The notes beneath the pieces were generated by a model. The model did not search any database. It was not told the origin of the DNA and saw nothing but the letters and a program-made list of their open reading frames with translations. A program made the position numbers and the translations under genes. Shown here one piece after another: positions 17,518 through 26,091 of a DNA stretch of 64,000 nt. This stretch comes from Oscillospiraceae bacterium (GTDB lineage Bacteria; Bacillota; Clostridia; Oscillospirales; Oscillospiraceae): NCBI GenBank assembly GCA_020025305.1, contig JAHHSG010000002.1:124001-188000 (forward strand), given 5' to 3'. Numbering within the stretch: position 1 is the first letter of the stretch; each line of letters opens with the position of its first letter.

Positions 17518-18160
17518 TATTTTCCCGGAAATCCCACCATACAAGAAAGGCGCCCAGCAGGAGGAGAGTGCCTAAAATAAGGAGGGCGCAGTTGCGAAAA
17601 TATTCCTGTGGCAGCAGTAAAATGACAGGGTCGGTCTTGACATCAAAAATCCAGTTGCTCTTGCCGGGAAAGAAGATGCCGTGAAAGACAGTGAAAGCAC
17701 GGTCGAAGTTGAGAGAAGCCAGTACAGCAATCAGGAGAAAAGCGGCCCCCAACCCGCAGGCACTCCAAAAACCGGGGGTGTGGTCGCAGAAACGGTAGTT
17801 GGAAAACCCGGCCTTTTTCCGCCAGACAGCCAGTCCGGCCAATGCTGCCAGAGCGCCCAGCAGGAGAAAGAAATCCAGCAAAAAGAGGAAGCGCACGTCG
17901 GCGAAGTGGTCGGCACCGCTGGAGGAGAAGGGAAGTGGCCCGGCGGCAAAATCCGAACGCAGGCCCATACAATAGTCCATCACATCATCATAGACTGCAA
18001 GAATCTCTTCTCGGCCCAGTCCCAGTACGCCTTCCAGGCGGAGGGGCGCAAGATGCCATGCGTAAAAAGGCCGCAGGAGCAGCGGCACGGCAATGGAACC
18101 GGAGAGGATCGCCAGTGCCGTGGCAGCGGCGGTAAGAATGCTGCTGATTTTGGATGCCAT
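17495..18160 (-). CDS. TIGR01906/DUF1461-type integral membrane protein
   Basis: 221 residues with four hydrophobic segments, near 8-28, 87-108, 124-148 and 188-207, and a polar loop between the first two containing VYDDVMDYC. The layout and that motif resemble the TIGR01906 (DUF1461) integral membrane family of Firmicutes, whose function is unknown. AGGAGG lies 8 bases before ATG 18160, which I prefer over the upstream in-frame start. It follows the glp operon terminator and is probably transcribed separately. Confidence 0.75.
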   Translation of the reverse strand: MASKISSILTAAATALAILSGSIAVPLLLRPFYAWHLAPLRLEGVLGLGREEILAVYDDVMDYCMGLRSDFAAGPLPFSSSGADHFADVRFLFLLDFFLLLGALAALAGLAVWRKKAGFSNYRFCDHTPGFWSACGLGAAFLLIAVLASLNFDRAFTVFHGIFFPGKSNWIFDVKTDPVILLLPQEYFRNCALLILGTLLLLGAFLVWWDFRENKKKRHGA

Positions 18161-18225
18161 GGCCCGTTCCTCCTTTTCCGTCAACGCAGCGGACACAGTG
18201 CATCATAGCTGCGGCAATAGTATGT

Positions 18226-18260
18226 GAAAATCCTGTCTGCATGGTAACACAGACAGGATT
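18226..18260 (-). terminator. Terminator of the glp operon
   Basis: On the minus strand AATCCTGTCTG pairs with CAGACAGGATT, with TTTC after the stem, 22 bases after the glpP stop codon. Confidence 0.75.
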
Positions 18261-18281
18261 CATTTGCAAGGAATTGAGCAG

Positions 18282-18845
18282 TTATAACGCCCACAATTCG
18301 CTGTCGCTGGTGGACACGCACCGTGCACCTGCGCCCAGCGCCGAGAGAATATCGGCTTTGCCGCTGAGAAGGCCGCCTGCAATGAGGGGAACGTGGAGTT
18401 CCCGGCAGAGCCGCTCAATGACCGATGGCATGGCACCGGGCAGTACCTCGATGGCATCGGGGCGAGCCTCCTCCGACTCACGGCGAAGATTGCTCATGGC
18501 CTTGGAGTCGATAATAAACACACGCAGCACGGACAAAAGCCCCAGCTCCCGGCTGCGCCGCACCAGATGGGGGCGGGTGGAGATGATTCCGTCTGCACCG
18601 CAGCGGTGCAGGAAGTCTACAGCAATCTCCTTCGAGGCAAGACCCGCCACTAAATCGGCATGAACCACGATTTTCTTTCCGGCCTCATGGAGGCGCCGGA
18701 GCAGACGTTCCATATTGAGAATGTCGCCGCAGAGCAGGAAAACCACCTCACCGGGACAGGCGAGGCAGGCATCCAGCTGCGCCAGATCTTTCAAGGCGGG
18801 GACAACGGCCTGCCGCTCCAAGGCATCAATCAAGCTGTGGGACAT
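18282..18845 (-). CDS. glpP: Glycerol-3-phosphate responsive antiterminator GlpP
   Basis: 187 residues covering the whole GlpP TIM-barrel family. Recognisable segments are VFLLCGDILNM, VHADLVAGL, ADGIISTRP, LRVFIIDSKA and PDAIEVLPGAMP. With bound glycerol-3-phosphate, GlpP stabilises or binds leader mRNA so transcription passes a terminator. It is the last gene of the glycerol-3-phosphate operon, and a terminator-bearing leader precedes that operon, so autoregulation is likely. I start at ATG 18845 (AAGGA about ten bases upstream) rather than the GTG three codons earlier, whose spacing to the site is too short. Confidence 0.93.
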   Translation of the reverse strand: MSHSLIDALERQAVVPALKDLAQLDACLACPGEVVFLLCGDILNMERLLRRLHEAGKKIVVHADLVAGLASKEIAVDFLHRCGADGIISTRPHLVRRSRELGLLSVLRVFIIDSKAMSNLRRESEEARPDAIEVLPGAMPSVIERLCRELHVPLIAGGLLSGKADILSALGAGARCVSTSDSELWAL

Positions 18846-18909
18846 AGATACCACATCCTTATATATTTATATGGTATATGGTATCACACCGCAAGTCGCC
18901 GCGCAAGAG

Positions 18910-19266
18910 TCAAGCGCTGCGGGTAGCGATCAGCGCCACACCGGTACCGCAGATGCTGGGATCAATCACGTCACCCAGCTGAATGGGCGCGGTGACATGG
19001 ATGCGCCCCATGGCTTGTGCGACTTCCGCTGCCTTCTCCTTGGGGACAGGGGCGGCCGTGCGGACGGAGAGCACAGGCAGTGCGCCGCCGGTCAGGCGCA
19101 CTGTGCCGGTGACCGTGCGTTCCGGAGCCACGCACTCCTTGCGGGCGTAGTCATCGCCGCGGCGGCAGGTGTTGCCGGTCACGGCGGTAACGGTTCCGTT
19201 CTCTATGGTGGCTGTCAGGGTGCAGCCCATGGGACAGCCAATACAGGTTAATATACGTTCGCTCAT
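18910..19266 (-). CDS. DUF1667 protein with CxxC pairs
   Basis: 118 residues beginning MSERILTCIGCPMGC and continuing with NTCRRGDDYARKEC, the conserved cysteine pairs of DUF1667 (COG3862). These proteins accompany glycerol-3-phosphate-oxidising flavoproteins in Firmicutes and probably hold a metal or Fe-S site that relays electrons; this role is inferred from context. The start overlaps the stop of the preceding flavoprotein gene (ATGA), indicating translational coupling. Confidence 0.88.
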   Translation of the reverse strand: MSERILTCIGCPMGCTLTATIENGTVTAVTGNTCRRGDDYARKECVAPERTVTGTVRLTGGALPVLSVRTAAPVPKEKAAEVAQAMGRIHVTAPIQLGDVIDPSICGTGVALIATRSA

Positions 19267-20525
19267 TGTGCCTGACCCTCCTCAATACAAAATGTGATCT
19301 GCGCCGTGTAGCTCTCCACATCCTCCGGGCGCAGAGTGATGCTCTCCATCTCACCGGGGGCCAGTACCCGTTTGGGGACGCGGCGCACCAGCCGGTCGTC
19401 TGCATAGACGCAGATGGCTGCGTTTTGCAAAGGCTGTGCCACACGGAATCGAACCGTGACAGGCTCGTTCATGCTGTCAGGATGGAGATACTGGGGGACG
19501 GTGTAGCGCACGCCGTTCTTCCCGACAAGAGGAATGGCTCTGCCGCCTTCTTCCCCGTGGAGGAGGTATTTGGCGGCGCTGCGTCCGGCCAGTGCGGCCT
19601 CCTGGGAGACAAAGTCTACCAGATCATGGACATGGAGCACGTTGCCGCAGGCAAAAACACCGGGGATGGAGGTGGCCAGATCGTCACCTACCTGTGCCCC
19701 GCCGGTGACCGGGTCCATTCGGACCCCGGCGGCGGTGCTCAGCTCGTTTTCCGGCAGGAGACCCACCGACAAAAGCAGCGTGTCGCAGGGAATGTGCTGC
19801 TCTGTGCCGGGAATGGGGCGGCGCTGATCGTCCACTTGGGCAATGGTAACACCCTCCAGACGCTGGCTGCCCTGGATATCCACCACCGTGTGACTGAGCA
19901 GCAGGGGGATGTCGAAGTCCTCCAGACACTGGACGATGTTGCGCTTCAAGCCCCCGGAATAAGGAAGAACTTCTACCACGGCCTTTACATGGGCACCTTC
20001 CAATGTCATACGGCGGGCCATAATCAAACCGATATCACCGGAGCCCAGGATGACCACCTCACGACCGGGCATAAGACCCTCCATGTTCACAAGGCGCTGT
20101 GCTGTGCCGGCGGAATAAATGCCGGCACAACGTGTTCCGGGGATATTTAAAGCGCCGCGGGATCGCTCACGACAGCCCATAGCCAAAATAACGGCCTGTG
20201 CCTTGATTTGCTGCAAGCCCTCCTTGCGGCTGGAAACAGTGAGCACCTTCTCACGGGAGAAGTCCAGCACCATGGTGTCGAGCATCATGGGGATGTGGAG
20301 CTTTTCGGCCTCGTCAATGAAACGGGCGGCATATTCCGGGCCGGTCAGCTCTTCCTTGAAGGTGTGCAGACCGAAGCCAGCATGGATGCACTGGTTCAAA
20401 ATACCGCCGGGGACGCTGTCACGCTCAATGATGAGCATATCTTTCACACCGGCGTTGCGGGCGGCAATGGCGGCGCTCAGTCCGGCAGGGCCTCCGCCGA
20501 TAATGGCTAACTGTACCTCTTTCAT
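19263..20525 (-). CDS. FAD/NAD(P)-dependent oxidoreductase of the glp operon
   Basis: 420 residues. A FAD Rossmann motif IIGGGPAGLSAA lies at about 8-19, a second nucleotide-binding motif VILGSGDIGLIMARR near 155-170, and VFACGNVLHVHDLVD near 290. This is a pyridine nucleotide-disulfide oxidoreductase fold without a CxxxxC redox pair beside the first motif. The C-terminal extra domain (about 330-420) resembles those in glp-associated flavoproteins. It probably passes electrons from the GlpA-like partner to NAD(P) or another carrier. TAATG coupling joins it to the upstream gene. Confidence 0.85.
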   Translation of the reverse strand: MKEVQLAIIGGGPAGLSAAIAARNAGVKDMLIIERDSVPGGILNQCIHAGFGLHTFKEELTGPEYAARFIDEAEKLHIPMMLDTMVLDFSREKVLTVSSRKEGLQQIKAQAVILAMGCRERSRGALNIPGTRCAGIYSAGTAQRLVNMEGLMPGREVVILGSGDIGLIMARRMTLEGAHVKAVVEVLPYSGGLKRNIVQCLEDFDIPLLLSHTVVDIQGSQRLEGVTIAQVDDQRRPIPGTEQHIPCDTLLLSVGLLPENELSTAAGVRMDPVTGGAQVGDDLATSIPGVFACGNVLHVHDLVDFVSQEAALAGRSAAKYLLHGEEGGRAIPLVGKNGVRYTVPQYLHPDSMNEPVTVRFRVAQPLQNAAICVYADDRLVRRVPKRVLAPGEMESITLRPEDVESYTAQITFCIEEGQAQ

Positions 20526-21961
20526 TACGCCTGCACCTCCTTGGTATACCCTGTCAAAAGGCGGCTGTCACCGCCGGATTTGGTTAACTCCGTCTGGGGA
20601 ACACCCAGTTCACGGGAAAGAATCTCCATGACCCGAGGGGCGCAGAAGCCACCCTGGCAGCGTCCCATGCCGGCACGGCAGCGGCGCTTCACGCCGTCCA
20701 AAGACCGTGCGCCGCGGTGGATGGCATCTATGATCTCGCCCTCACTGATCTGCTCACAGCGGCAGATGATCTGACCGTAGGCAGGGTTGGCCTCTATCAG
20801 CGCTTTGCGCTGGGCAAAAGGCAGGGAGCGCACGCAGACGATGGCCTTCCGGGTGCCGTCAAAATTGCTTTTCTCCTCCGCCCCCAGATGCTTTGCTGCC
20901 AGTTCTGCCAGATAGGCGCCGATGGCAGGGGCCGCGGTCAGACCGGGGGATTCAATGCCCAACGCTTCAAAGAAACCTGCTGCACTCTCGCCCACCACAA
21001 AGTCGTCCGCACCGTCTGCCAAATGGGCACGAAGTCCTGCAAAACCGGTAATGATGTCCCGGGTTGGCAAATGGGGAACGGAGCGCTCCGCTGTAGCGAG
21101 AAGCTGGTCTGTGCCCTGGGCTGTGGTGGCCGTTACGTCCTTATCCTCCTGGTCAATGGCGGTGGGGCCCAGCAAGAGATTGCCGTGGACGGTGGGAGTG
21201 ACCAGCACACCCTTGCCCATGGAGCTGGGCAGTTGAAAGACGGTGTGGTTTACCAGTGCCCCGTCCTTACGATCCAGCAGGCAATATTCGCCGCGGCGGG
21301 GGAGTATATGGCGCTGATCGGCGCACAGCTGGTTGTGGATCACATCTCCGTAAACACCGGCAGCACTGATGACAATGCGGCTTTCAAAGGTACCACGATC
21401 CGTGTGGACGGTGAACGTGCCGCCCGGGGTGCGTTCCACCCGCTCCACGCAGGTATCAAAGCGGAACTCGGCACCGTTGTGCTGCGCATTCTCCGCCATG
21501 GCGGCCGTCAGCTCGAAGGGGCAGACAATAGCGCTGGTGGCGGCGTATAGGGCCGCAGGAATATTTTGGTTCAGCGCAGGCTCCCGGCGGTGCAGTTCCT
21601 CACCCTCCAGAATTTCCAGCCCAGCCACACCGTTTTTGCGGCCCCGCTCCATCAGTGCTTCCAAACGGGGGCGATCCTCTGTGGAAAAGCTGACCACCAG
21701 CGCACCGCAGCGGCGGTAGGGCACATCCAGCGTCTGGCACAGCTCCTCCATTTTTTGACTGCCTTCCACGTTGAACCGGGCCTTGAGACTGCCGGGCTCG
21801 GCATCAAAACCGGCGTGAACGATGGCACTGTTGGCTTTGGAAGTACCGGTGCAGACATCCTCATTGCGCTCCAGCAGCGCTAACTTTACATGGTAGCGGC
21901 TTAGCTCACGGGCGATGGAGCAGCCCACTACGCCGCCGCCGATGATGACAGCATCATACAT
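20525..21961 (-). CDS. GlpA-type glycerol-3-phosphate dehydrogenase-like flavoprotein with BFD domain
   Basis: 478 residues. The DAO-type FAD motif IIGGGVVGCSIARELSRY begins at residue 6. A central dehydrogenase domain includes GFAGLRAH. A C-terminal BFD-like 2Fe-2S domain has CRCEQISEGEI and CRAGMGRCQGGFC. This matches anaerobic GlpA-like enzymes that oxidise glycerol-3-phosphate to dihydroxyacetone phosphate; related dehydrogenases for hydroxy acids exist, but glpP in the operon favours glycerol-3-phosphate. The ATG at 21961 has AAGGAG at 8 bases, whereas the ATG two codons earlier is too close to it. First gene of the operon. Confidence 0.88.
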   Translation of the reverse strand: MYDAVIIGGGVVGCSIARELSRYHVKLALLERNEDVCTGTSKANSAIVHAGFDAEPGSLKARFNVEGSQKMEELCQTLDVPYRRCGALVVSFSTEDRPRLEALMERGRKNGVAGLEILEGEELHRREPALNQNIPAALYAATSAIVCPFELTAAMAENAQHNGAEFRFDTCVERVERTPGGTFTVHTDRGTFESRIVISAAGVYGDVIHNQLCADQRHILPRRGEYCLLDRKDGALVNHTVFQLPSSMGKGVLVTPTVHGNLLLGPTAIDQEDKDVTATTAQGTDQLLATAERSVPHLPTRDIITGFAGLRAHLADGADDFVVGESAAGFFEALGIESPGLTAAPAIGAYLAELAAKHLGAEEKSNFDGTRKAIVCVRSLPFAQRKALIEANPAYGQIICRCEQISEGEIIDAIHRGARSLDGVKRRCRAGMGRCQGGFCAPRVMEILSRELGVPQTELTKSGGDSRLLTGYTKEVQA

Positions 21962-21987
21962 TGTCATTTCTCCTTCCTAATGAACGC

Positions 21988-22042
21988 AAAAAAGCCATGC
22001 CAGAAAAGACCCGGATTCTATCCGTGCCGATTTCTGCATGAC
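21988..22042 (-). promoter_or_regulatory. Leader terminator, likely GlpP antitermination target
   Basis: In the minus-strand leader GTCATGCAGAAA can pair with TTTCTGGCATGGC (one bulge, one G-U pair), followed by TTTTTTGC, about 30 bases before the first glp gene. The loop contains a second small stem (CGGAT with ATCCG). An intrinsic terminator in the leader of an operon encoding GlpP fits glycerol-3-phosphate-dependent antitermination. Confidence 0.72.
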
Positions 22043-22077
22043 TCAAACTCTCACTGCATCACTATTTTGTTGATCAT

Positions 22078-22106
22078 AGTCTATCATTGCCGCCGGAGAT
22101 TGTCAA
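22078..22106 (-). promoter_or_regulatory. Promoter of the glp operon
   Basis: On the minus strand a perfect TTGACA (22101-22106) is 17 bases from TAGACT (22078-22083), giving a leader of about 110 bases that contains the terminator. Confidence 0.78.
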
Positions 22107-22136
22107 GGGGCTTCCCTGAGACGGAAAGGGGATATC

Positions 22137-22165
22137 TTGACAAAATCTTAGCGAAAAAGTATGTT
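22137..22165 (+). promoter_or_regulatory. Promoter of the KdpD-like kinase gene
   Basis: A perfect TTGACA (22137-22142) is 17 bases from TATGTT (22160-22165). It is divergent from the glp promoter, with about 30 bases between the two -35 boxes. Confidence 0.55.
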
Positions 22166-22205
22166 ATAAGTATAGTATAAAGGTAGGGAGAGAGGGGACG
22201 GTGTT

Positions 22206-23357
22206 TTGAAAAGACCAATATTCCATTGGCCGGCGGCCTGCATGAAGCGCCGGGGCTTATTGAAGCGGGGCATCACCTTTTCCGTTCGGGATTTTATCGT
22301 ATTTGTTGTGCTTTTTCTCGTTTCGGTGGTGCTGTGCCTGCTGCTGCGGCATCTGGACCCCAACGATGACACCAGATATGTGGCGATGATCTTTCTGCTG
22401 AACGTATTCCTGACTGCCATGCTGACGGAGGGGTATCTCTTCAGCCTGTTTGCGGCGGTACTGAGCGTGCTGTTGGTTGACTATGTTTTTACGGAGCCTT
22501 TTTGGCGGCTCAGTTTTGTGATTACGGGCGTTCCTGTTACGTTTCTTGTTATGCTCATTATCTCCACCGTCACCGGCATGGTGGCCAGTCGCGCCAAGCG
22601 CATGGAGGCGGCGGCACGAGAGGCAGAGCGGCAAAAGACATATGCCAATTTGCTGCGTGCCGTGTCCCACGACATCCGTACACCGCTGACCGGTATTATA
22701 GGTGCTACCAATGTGCTCTTGGAGCAGGGGGAGAGGCTGGAACCGCAGCAGCGGCGCAGTCTTCTAGAAAATGTGAAGGAGGAGTCACAATGGCTCATCC
22801 GTGTGGTGGAAAACATGCTCTCTATTACGCGCTTAGGTGCGGAAAATACAGCGCTTCGAAAAACAGAGGAGCCTGCAGAGGAGATTATTGAGAGTGCGGT
22901 GGCTAAATTTTCAGCACGCCACCCGGAAATTGCCGCCGAGGTGGAGGTGCCGCAAGATCTTTTGCTGGTACCTATGGACGCCCTCTTGATGCAGCAGGTG
23001 CTTACCAACCTTTTGGAGAACGTGGCAGATCACGGGGGCAACGCCACCCAGGTGACCGTCTGCCTGCGGCGCAGTGAGGATGCATGGGCGCAGATCAGTG
23101 TGGCTGATAATGGATGCGGTATTCCCAAGGAGAAGCTCCACACCCTCTTTAAGGGATTTTGCCCTGCGGCACAGCAGGGGGATGTGCAGCGCAATATGGG
23201 CATAGGCTTGTCCGTGTGCCGCACGGTGGTGGAGGCGCATGGAGGGCGTATTTGGGCGGCGAATCAGAGCGGCGGCGGTGCCATCTTTACATTGGAATTA
23301 CCCTTGAAGGAGGATGAAAATGAAAATCAGAGACAAAGTTTTGATTGTGGAAGATGA
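22206..23357 (+). CDS. KdpD-like sensor histidine kinase lacking the N-terminal KdpD domain
   Basis: 383 residues. Four hydrophobic segments (about 29-48, 58-74, 79-97 and 105-127) form a DUF4118-type membrane domain as in KdpD. A HisKA domain follows with phospho-acceptor His155 in VSHDIRTPLTG, then an ATPase domain with VLTNLLENVADHG, DNGCGIP and GIGLSVC. The cytosolic universal-stress-like and KdpD sensor domains that occupy the first 400 residues of true KdpD are missing, and no kdpFABC genes are nearby. The start is probably TTG at 22206, the weakest part of the call. It overlaps the regulator gene by 38 bases. Confidence 0.87.
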   Translation: MKRPIFHWPAACMKRRGLLKRGITFSVRDFIVFVVLFLVSVVLCLLLRHLDPNDDTRYVAMIFLLNVFLTAMLTEGYLFSLFAAVLSVLLVDYVFTEPFWRLSFVITGVPVTFLVMLIISTVTGMVASRAKRMEAAAREAERQKTYANLLRAVSHDIRTPLTGIIGATNVLLEQGERLEPQQRRSLLENVKEESQWLIRVVENMLSITRLGAENTALRKTEEPAEEIIESAVAKFSARHPEIAAEVEVPQDLLLVPMDALLMQQVLTNLLENVADHGGNATQVTVCLRRSEDAWAQISVADNGCGIPKEKLHTLFKGFCPAAQQGDVQRNMGIGLSVCRTVVEAHGGRIWAANQSGGGAIFTLELPLKEDENENQRQSFDCGR

Positions 23358-24027
23358 ACAGAATATCAGTCATTTTATTTCCATGACGCTGCAGGCCAAC
23401 GATTATGATACCCTTATCGTGCGCAGCGGTACGGAGGCACTAACCATGATTTCCTCCCATTGTCCGGATCTGATTTTGCTTGATCTGGGCCTTCCCGACA
23501 TGGAGGGGATGGAGGTACTCAAAGAAGTGCGGCGCTGGTCGAATCTTCCGGTGGTGGTTGTTTCGGCCCGCTCTGCCGAGGAGGACAAGGTGGAAGCGCT
23601 GGACAGCGGGGCTGACGACTATCTGGTCAAGCCCTTTGGCACATCGGAGCTGCTGGCTCGCATCCGTGCCGCTATTCGGCATACCCGCACCACGCTGGCC
23701 AACAGTGAGATTGCCCAGTCCGGGAAATTTACCACCGGAGAGCTGGTGGTGGATTATGATAAGCATCAGGTGCTGGTTCGGGGCGAGAATGCCAAGCTGA
23801 CAGTCAATGAGTATAAGATTGTGGCTCTGCTGGGGAAGTATGCCGGGAAAGTGCTGACCTACGATTTCATCATCCGGGAGCTGTGGGGGCCGAAGGCCCG
23901 CTCGGATAATCAGATTCTGCGGGTGAATATGGCCAATATCCGCCGCAAGATTGAAGAGAACCCGGGACGTCCCCAATACATATTTACAGAAGTGGGCGTG
24001 GGCTACCGAATGCGGGATGCCGATTAA
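23320..24027 (+). CDS. OmpR/KdpE-family response regulator
   Basis: 235 residues. The receiver domain has acidic residues in VLIVEDEQ, phospho-acceptor Asp near 56 in LILLDLGLPDMEG, and switch Lys in DDYLVKPF. The C-terminal winged helix contains TVNEYKIVALL and GVGYRMRD. I start at ATG 23320 because GAAGGAGG ends 6 bases before it; the ATG two codons upstream abuts the site. It overlaps the partner kinase gene. A direct repeat about 140 bases downstream, before the antiporter promoter, is a plausible binding site. Confidence 0.92.
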   Translation: MKIRDKVLIVEDEQNISHFISMTLQANDYDTLIVRSGTEALTMISSHCPDLILLDLGLPDMEGMEVLKEVRRWSNLPVVVVSARSAEEDKVEALDSGADDYLVKPFGTSELLARIRAAIRHTRTTLANSEIAQSGKFTTGELVVDYDKHQVLVRGENAKLTVNEYKIVALLGKYAGKVLTYDFIIRELWGPKARSDNQILRVNMANIRRKIEENPGRPQYIFTEVGVGYRMRDAD

Positions 24028-24163
24028 TGGGAAATTTTCCATGAAAGAACGATAAACCGGAAGGGAACTCCGGAAGGAGCAGGAGAGGTATCTTGGGCTG
24101 AGACGGGGTTTAAAAGGCGTTAAGAACAGGAAATTACGGGATGACAGCTGGTTACTAAAGGCA

Positions 24164-24208
24164 AATTTGTTCAAAAGGGAGAAATTGCTATTCACAATTT
24201 GTTCAAAA
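24164..24208 (+). repeat. 13-bp direct repeat upstream of the second nhaC promoter
   Basis: AATTTGTTCAAAA occurs at 24164-24176 and 24196-24208, start-to-start 32 bases, about three helical turns. It ends 26 bases before the -35 box at 24235. OmpR-family regulators often bind direct repeats on one DNA face, so this may be an operator for the regulator encoded just upstream. Confidence 0.6.
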
Positions 24209-24234
24209 ATTAAGCGGAATTCGCAGGTAAAAAC

Positions 24235-24263
24235 TTGACATTCCGCCCAAATAAAAGTATGAT
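24235..24263 (+). promoter_or_regulatory. Promoter of second NhaC-family gene
   Basis: A perfect TTGACA (24235-24240) is 17 bases from TATGAT (24258-24263), with a short leader of about 25 bases. Confidence 0.8.
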
Positions 24264-24294
24264 AAACATACCAAATTTGAGGAGGTAAACAATT

Positions 24295-26016
24295 ATGAGC
24301 AAAAAGAGTACGCGAATTGCATACCTTGTCGCTCTGGGAGTCCTCGTGGTTCTGCTGGTGTTTCTGGGTGTTACCTATGCCGGCAAGCCCGCTCCCGTCC
24401 TGGAAGTAGATGGAGAAATGGTGCAAACCGGTACTCCGTTCGCCGGAACATTCTGGTCTCTGCTTCCGCCTATCGTAGCTATCGTTCTGGCTCTGATCAG
24501 TAAGGAAGTTTATTCTTCCCTGTTCATGGGCTGCCTGGTTGGCGCTATGCTGTGCACCCAGTTCGCTCCTTGGGAGACGCTGGTTCAGCTGGTTGGCGGT
24601 GACCACGGTATCGTCACCACAGTTGCTGATGCCGGGAATGTGGGCATTATCTTCTTCCTGGTCTGCTTGGGCATCATGGTGGATCTGATGAACAAGGGCG
24701 GCGGTTCCGAGGCATTCGGCCGCTGGGCAACCAAGTCCGTTAAGTCCCGCGCCGGCGCACAGCTGATGACCATGCTGCTGGGCATCCTGATCTTCATTGA
24801 TGACTATTTCAACTGCCTGACTGTCGGTGCCGTGATGCGTCCCGTGACCGAGTCCCATCACATCTCCCGCGCCAAGCTGGCCTATATCATCGACTCTACT
24901 GCAGCACCTGTGTGCATGATTGCCCCCGTGTCCTCTTGGGCAGCAGCCGTTTCCGGCTATGTGCAGTCTGACAGCGTCAATGGTCTGCAGATGTTCATGA
25001 GCCAGATTCCTTATAACTATTACTGCCTGCTGACCCTGCTGATGATTGTTGTCACCTCTGTGATCAATCTGGACTACGGTCCCATGCTGACCCATGAGTA
25101 TAATGCGCAGGTTAAGGGCGACCTGTTCACTACCGAGGAGCGCCCCTTCGCTGGTGCTGACGATTATGAGAAGCCCGCCAATGGCAAGTCCTCCGTTGTT
25201 GACCTGCTGCTGCCTGTGATCGTTCTGATCGCATCCTGCGTCATCGGCCTGATCTGGACCGGCGGCTTCTTCGATGGTGTTGACTTCATGACCGCATTCT
25301 CCGATTCCAGTGCCTCCACTGGTCTGTCACTGGGCGGTCTGATTGGTCTGATCTTTACCTTCATCTATTTCTGGCTGCGCCGCACCATTGACTTTGAGAA
25401 GAGCTTTGAGTCTGTTCCTAACGGCTTCATTCAGATGATTTCCCCCATCCTGATCCTGACCTTTGCTTGGACCCTGTGCGCATTCACCCGTTACGGTATG
25501 TATTCCGCTAACTTCGTGATTGATGCCATGGCCGGCGCAGGTAGCTTGATGAAGTTCCTGCCCGCAGTGATCTTCATTATCGGCTGCTTCATCGGTTTTG
25601 CAACCGGTACTTCTTGGGGTACCATCGGTATCATGGCTCCTATTGTTGTTAACGTGTTTAACTACGATGATCCCTCCATGCGTACCCTGTGCGTGATCGG
25701 TCTGGCTGCAGCTTGCGCCGGCGGTGTTTGCGGCGACCACTGCTCCCCCATTTCCGATACCACCATCATGGCTTCCGCTGGTGCGCACTGCTATCACCTG
25801 AACCACGTGTTCACGCAGCTGCCCTACGCCATTACCGTGGCTTGCGTGTCCTTCGTGTCCTTCATCATTGCTGGTTTGATCCAGAATGTGGTGATCTGCC
25901 TGATTATCGCCGTTGTTTTGATGATTGCTACTCTGCTGGTTATCAAGGCTATTGTTTCTAAGACGAAAGCTGGTGTGTTCGCTGAGATGGCCGAGGCCAA
26001 CAAGGCTCTGAAGTAA
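24295..26016 (+). CDS. NhaC-family Na+/H+ antiporter-like transporter
   Basis: 573 residues. One N-terminal hydrophobic segment (about 9-28) is followed by a short polar stretch and a large membrane domain with about 12 segments. Family motifs include FIDDYFNCLTVGAVMRPV near 165-182, ATGTSWGTIGIMAP near 440 and GDHCSPISDTTIMASAGA near 480-498, typical of longer NhaC relatives. Substrate is Na+/H+ by family, though amino-acid exchange cannot be excluded. GAGGAGG precedes the ATG. Codon use is strongly biased, as in nifJ, suggesting high expression. It has its own promoter, a possible operator and a terminator. Confidence 0.9.
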   Translation: MSKKSTRIAYLVALGVLVVLLVFLGVTYAGKPAPVLEVDGEMVQTGTPFAGTFWSLLPPIVAIVLALISKEVYSSLFMGCLVGAMLCTQFAPWETLVQLVGGDHGIVTTVADAGNVGIIFFLVCLGIMVDLMNKGGGSEAFGRWATKSVKSRAGAQLMTMLLGILIFIDDYFNCLTVGAVMRPVTESHHISRAKLAYIIDSTAAPVCMIAPVSSWAAAVSGYVQSDSVNGLQMFMSQIPYNYYCLLTLLMIVVTSVINLDYGPMLTHEYNAQVKGDLFTTEERPFAGADDYEKPANGKSSVVDLLLPVIVLIASCVIGLIWTGGFFDGVDFMTAFSDSSASTGLSLGGLIGLIFTFIYFWLRRTIDFEKSFESVPNGFIQMISPILILTFAWTLCAFTRYGMYSANFVIDAMAGAGSLMKFLPAVIFIIGCFIGFATGTSWGTIGIMAPIVVNVFNYDDPSMRTLCVIGLAAACAGGVCGDHCSPISDTTIMASAGAHCYHLNHVFTQLPYAITVACVSFVSFIIAGLIQNVVICLIIAVVLMIATLLVIKAIVSKTKAGVFAEMAEANKALK

Positions 26017-26055
26017 GAGAAAGCTTTGAGATCTTACATAGTCTGACTAAAAGCA

Positions 26056-26091
26056 AAAAAATGTGCGCCGCAATTGCGGCGCACATTTTTT
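26056..26091 (+). terminator. Terminator of second nhaC
   Basis: A 16-bp perfect stem (AAAAAATGTGCGCCGC and its complement) around an AATT loop ends in a T run on both strands, so it works in either direction. Confidence 0.92.

Noticed and set aside
23440..25095. Long minus-strand frame opposite the response regulator and nhaC
   Set aside because: Crosses a promoter and two well-supported genes on the other strand, with no ribosome binding site.
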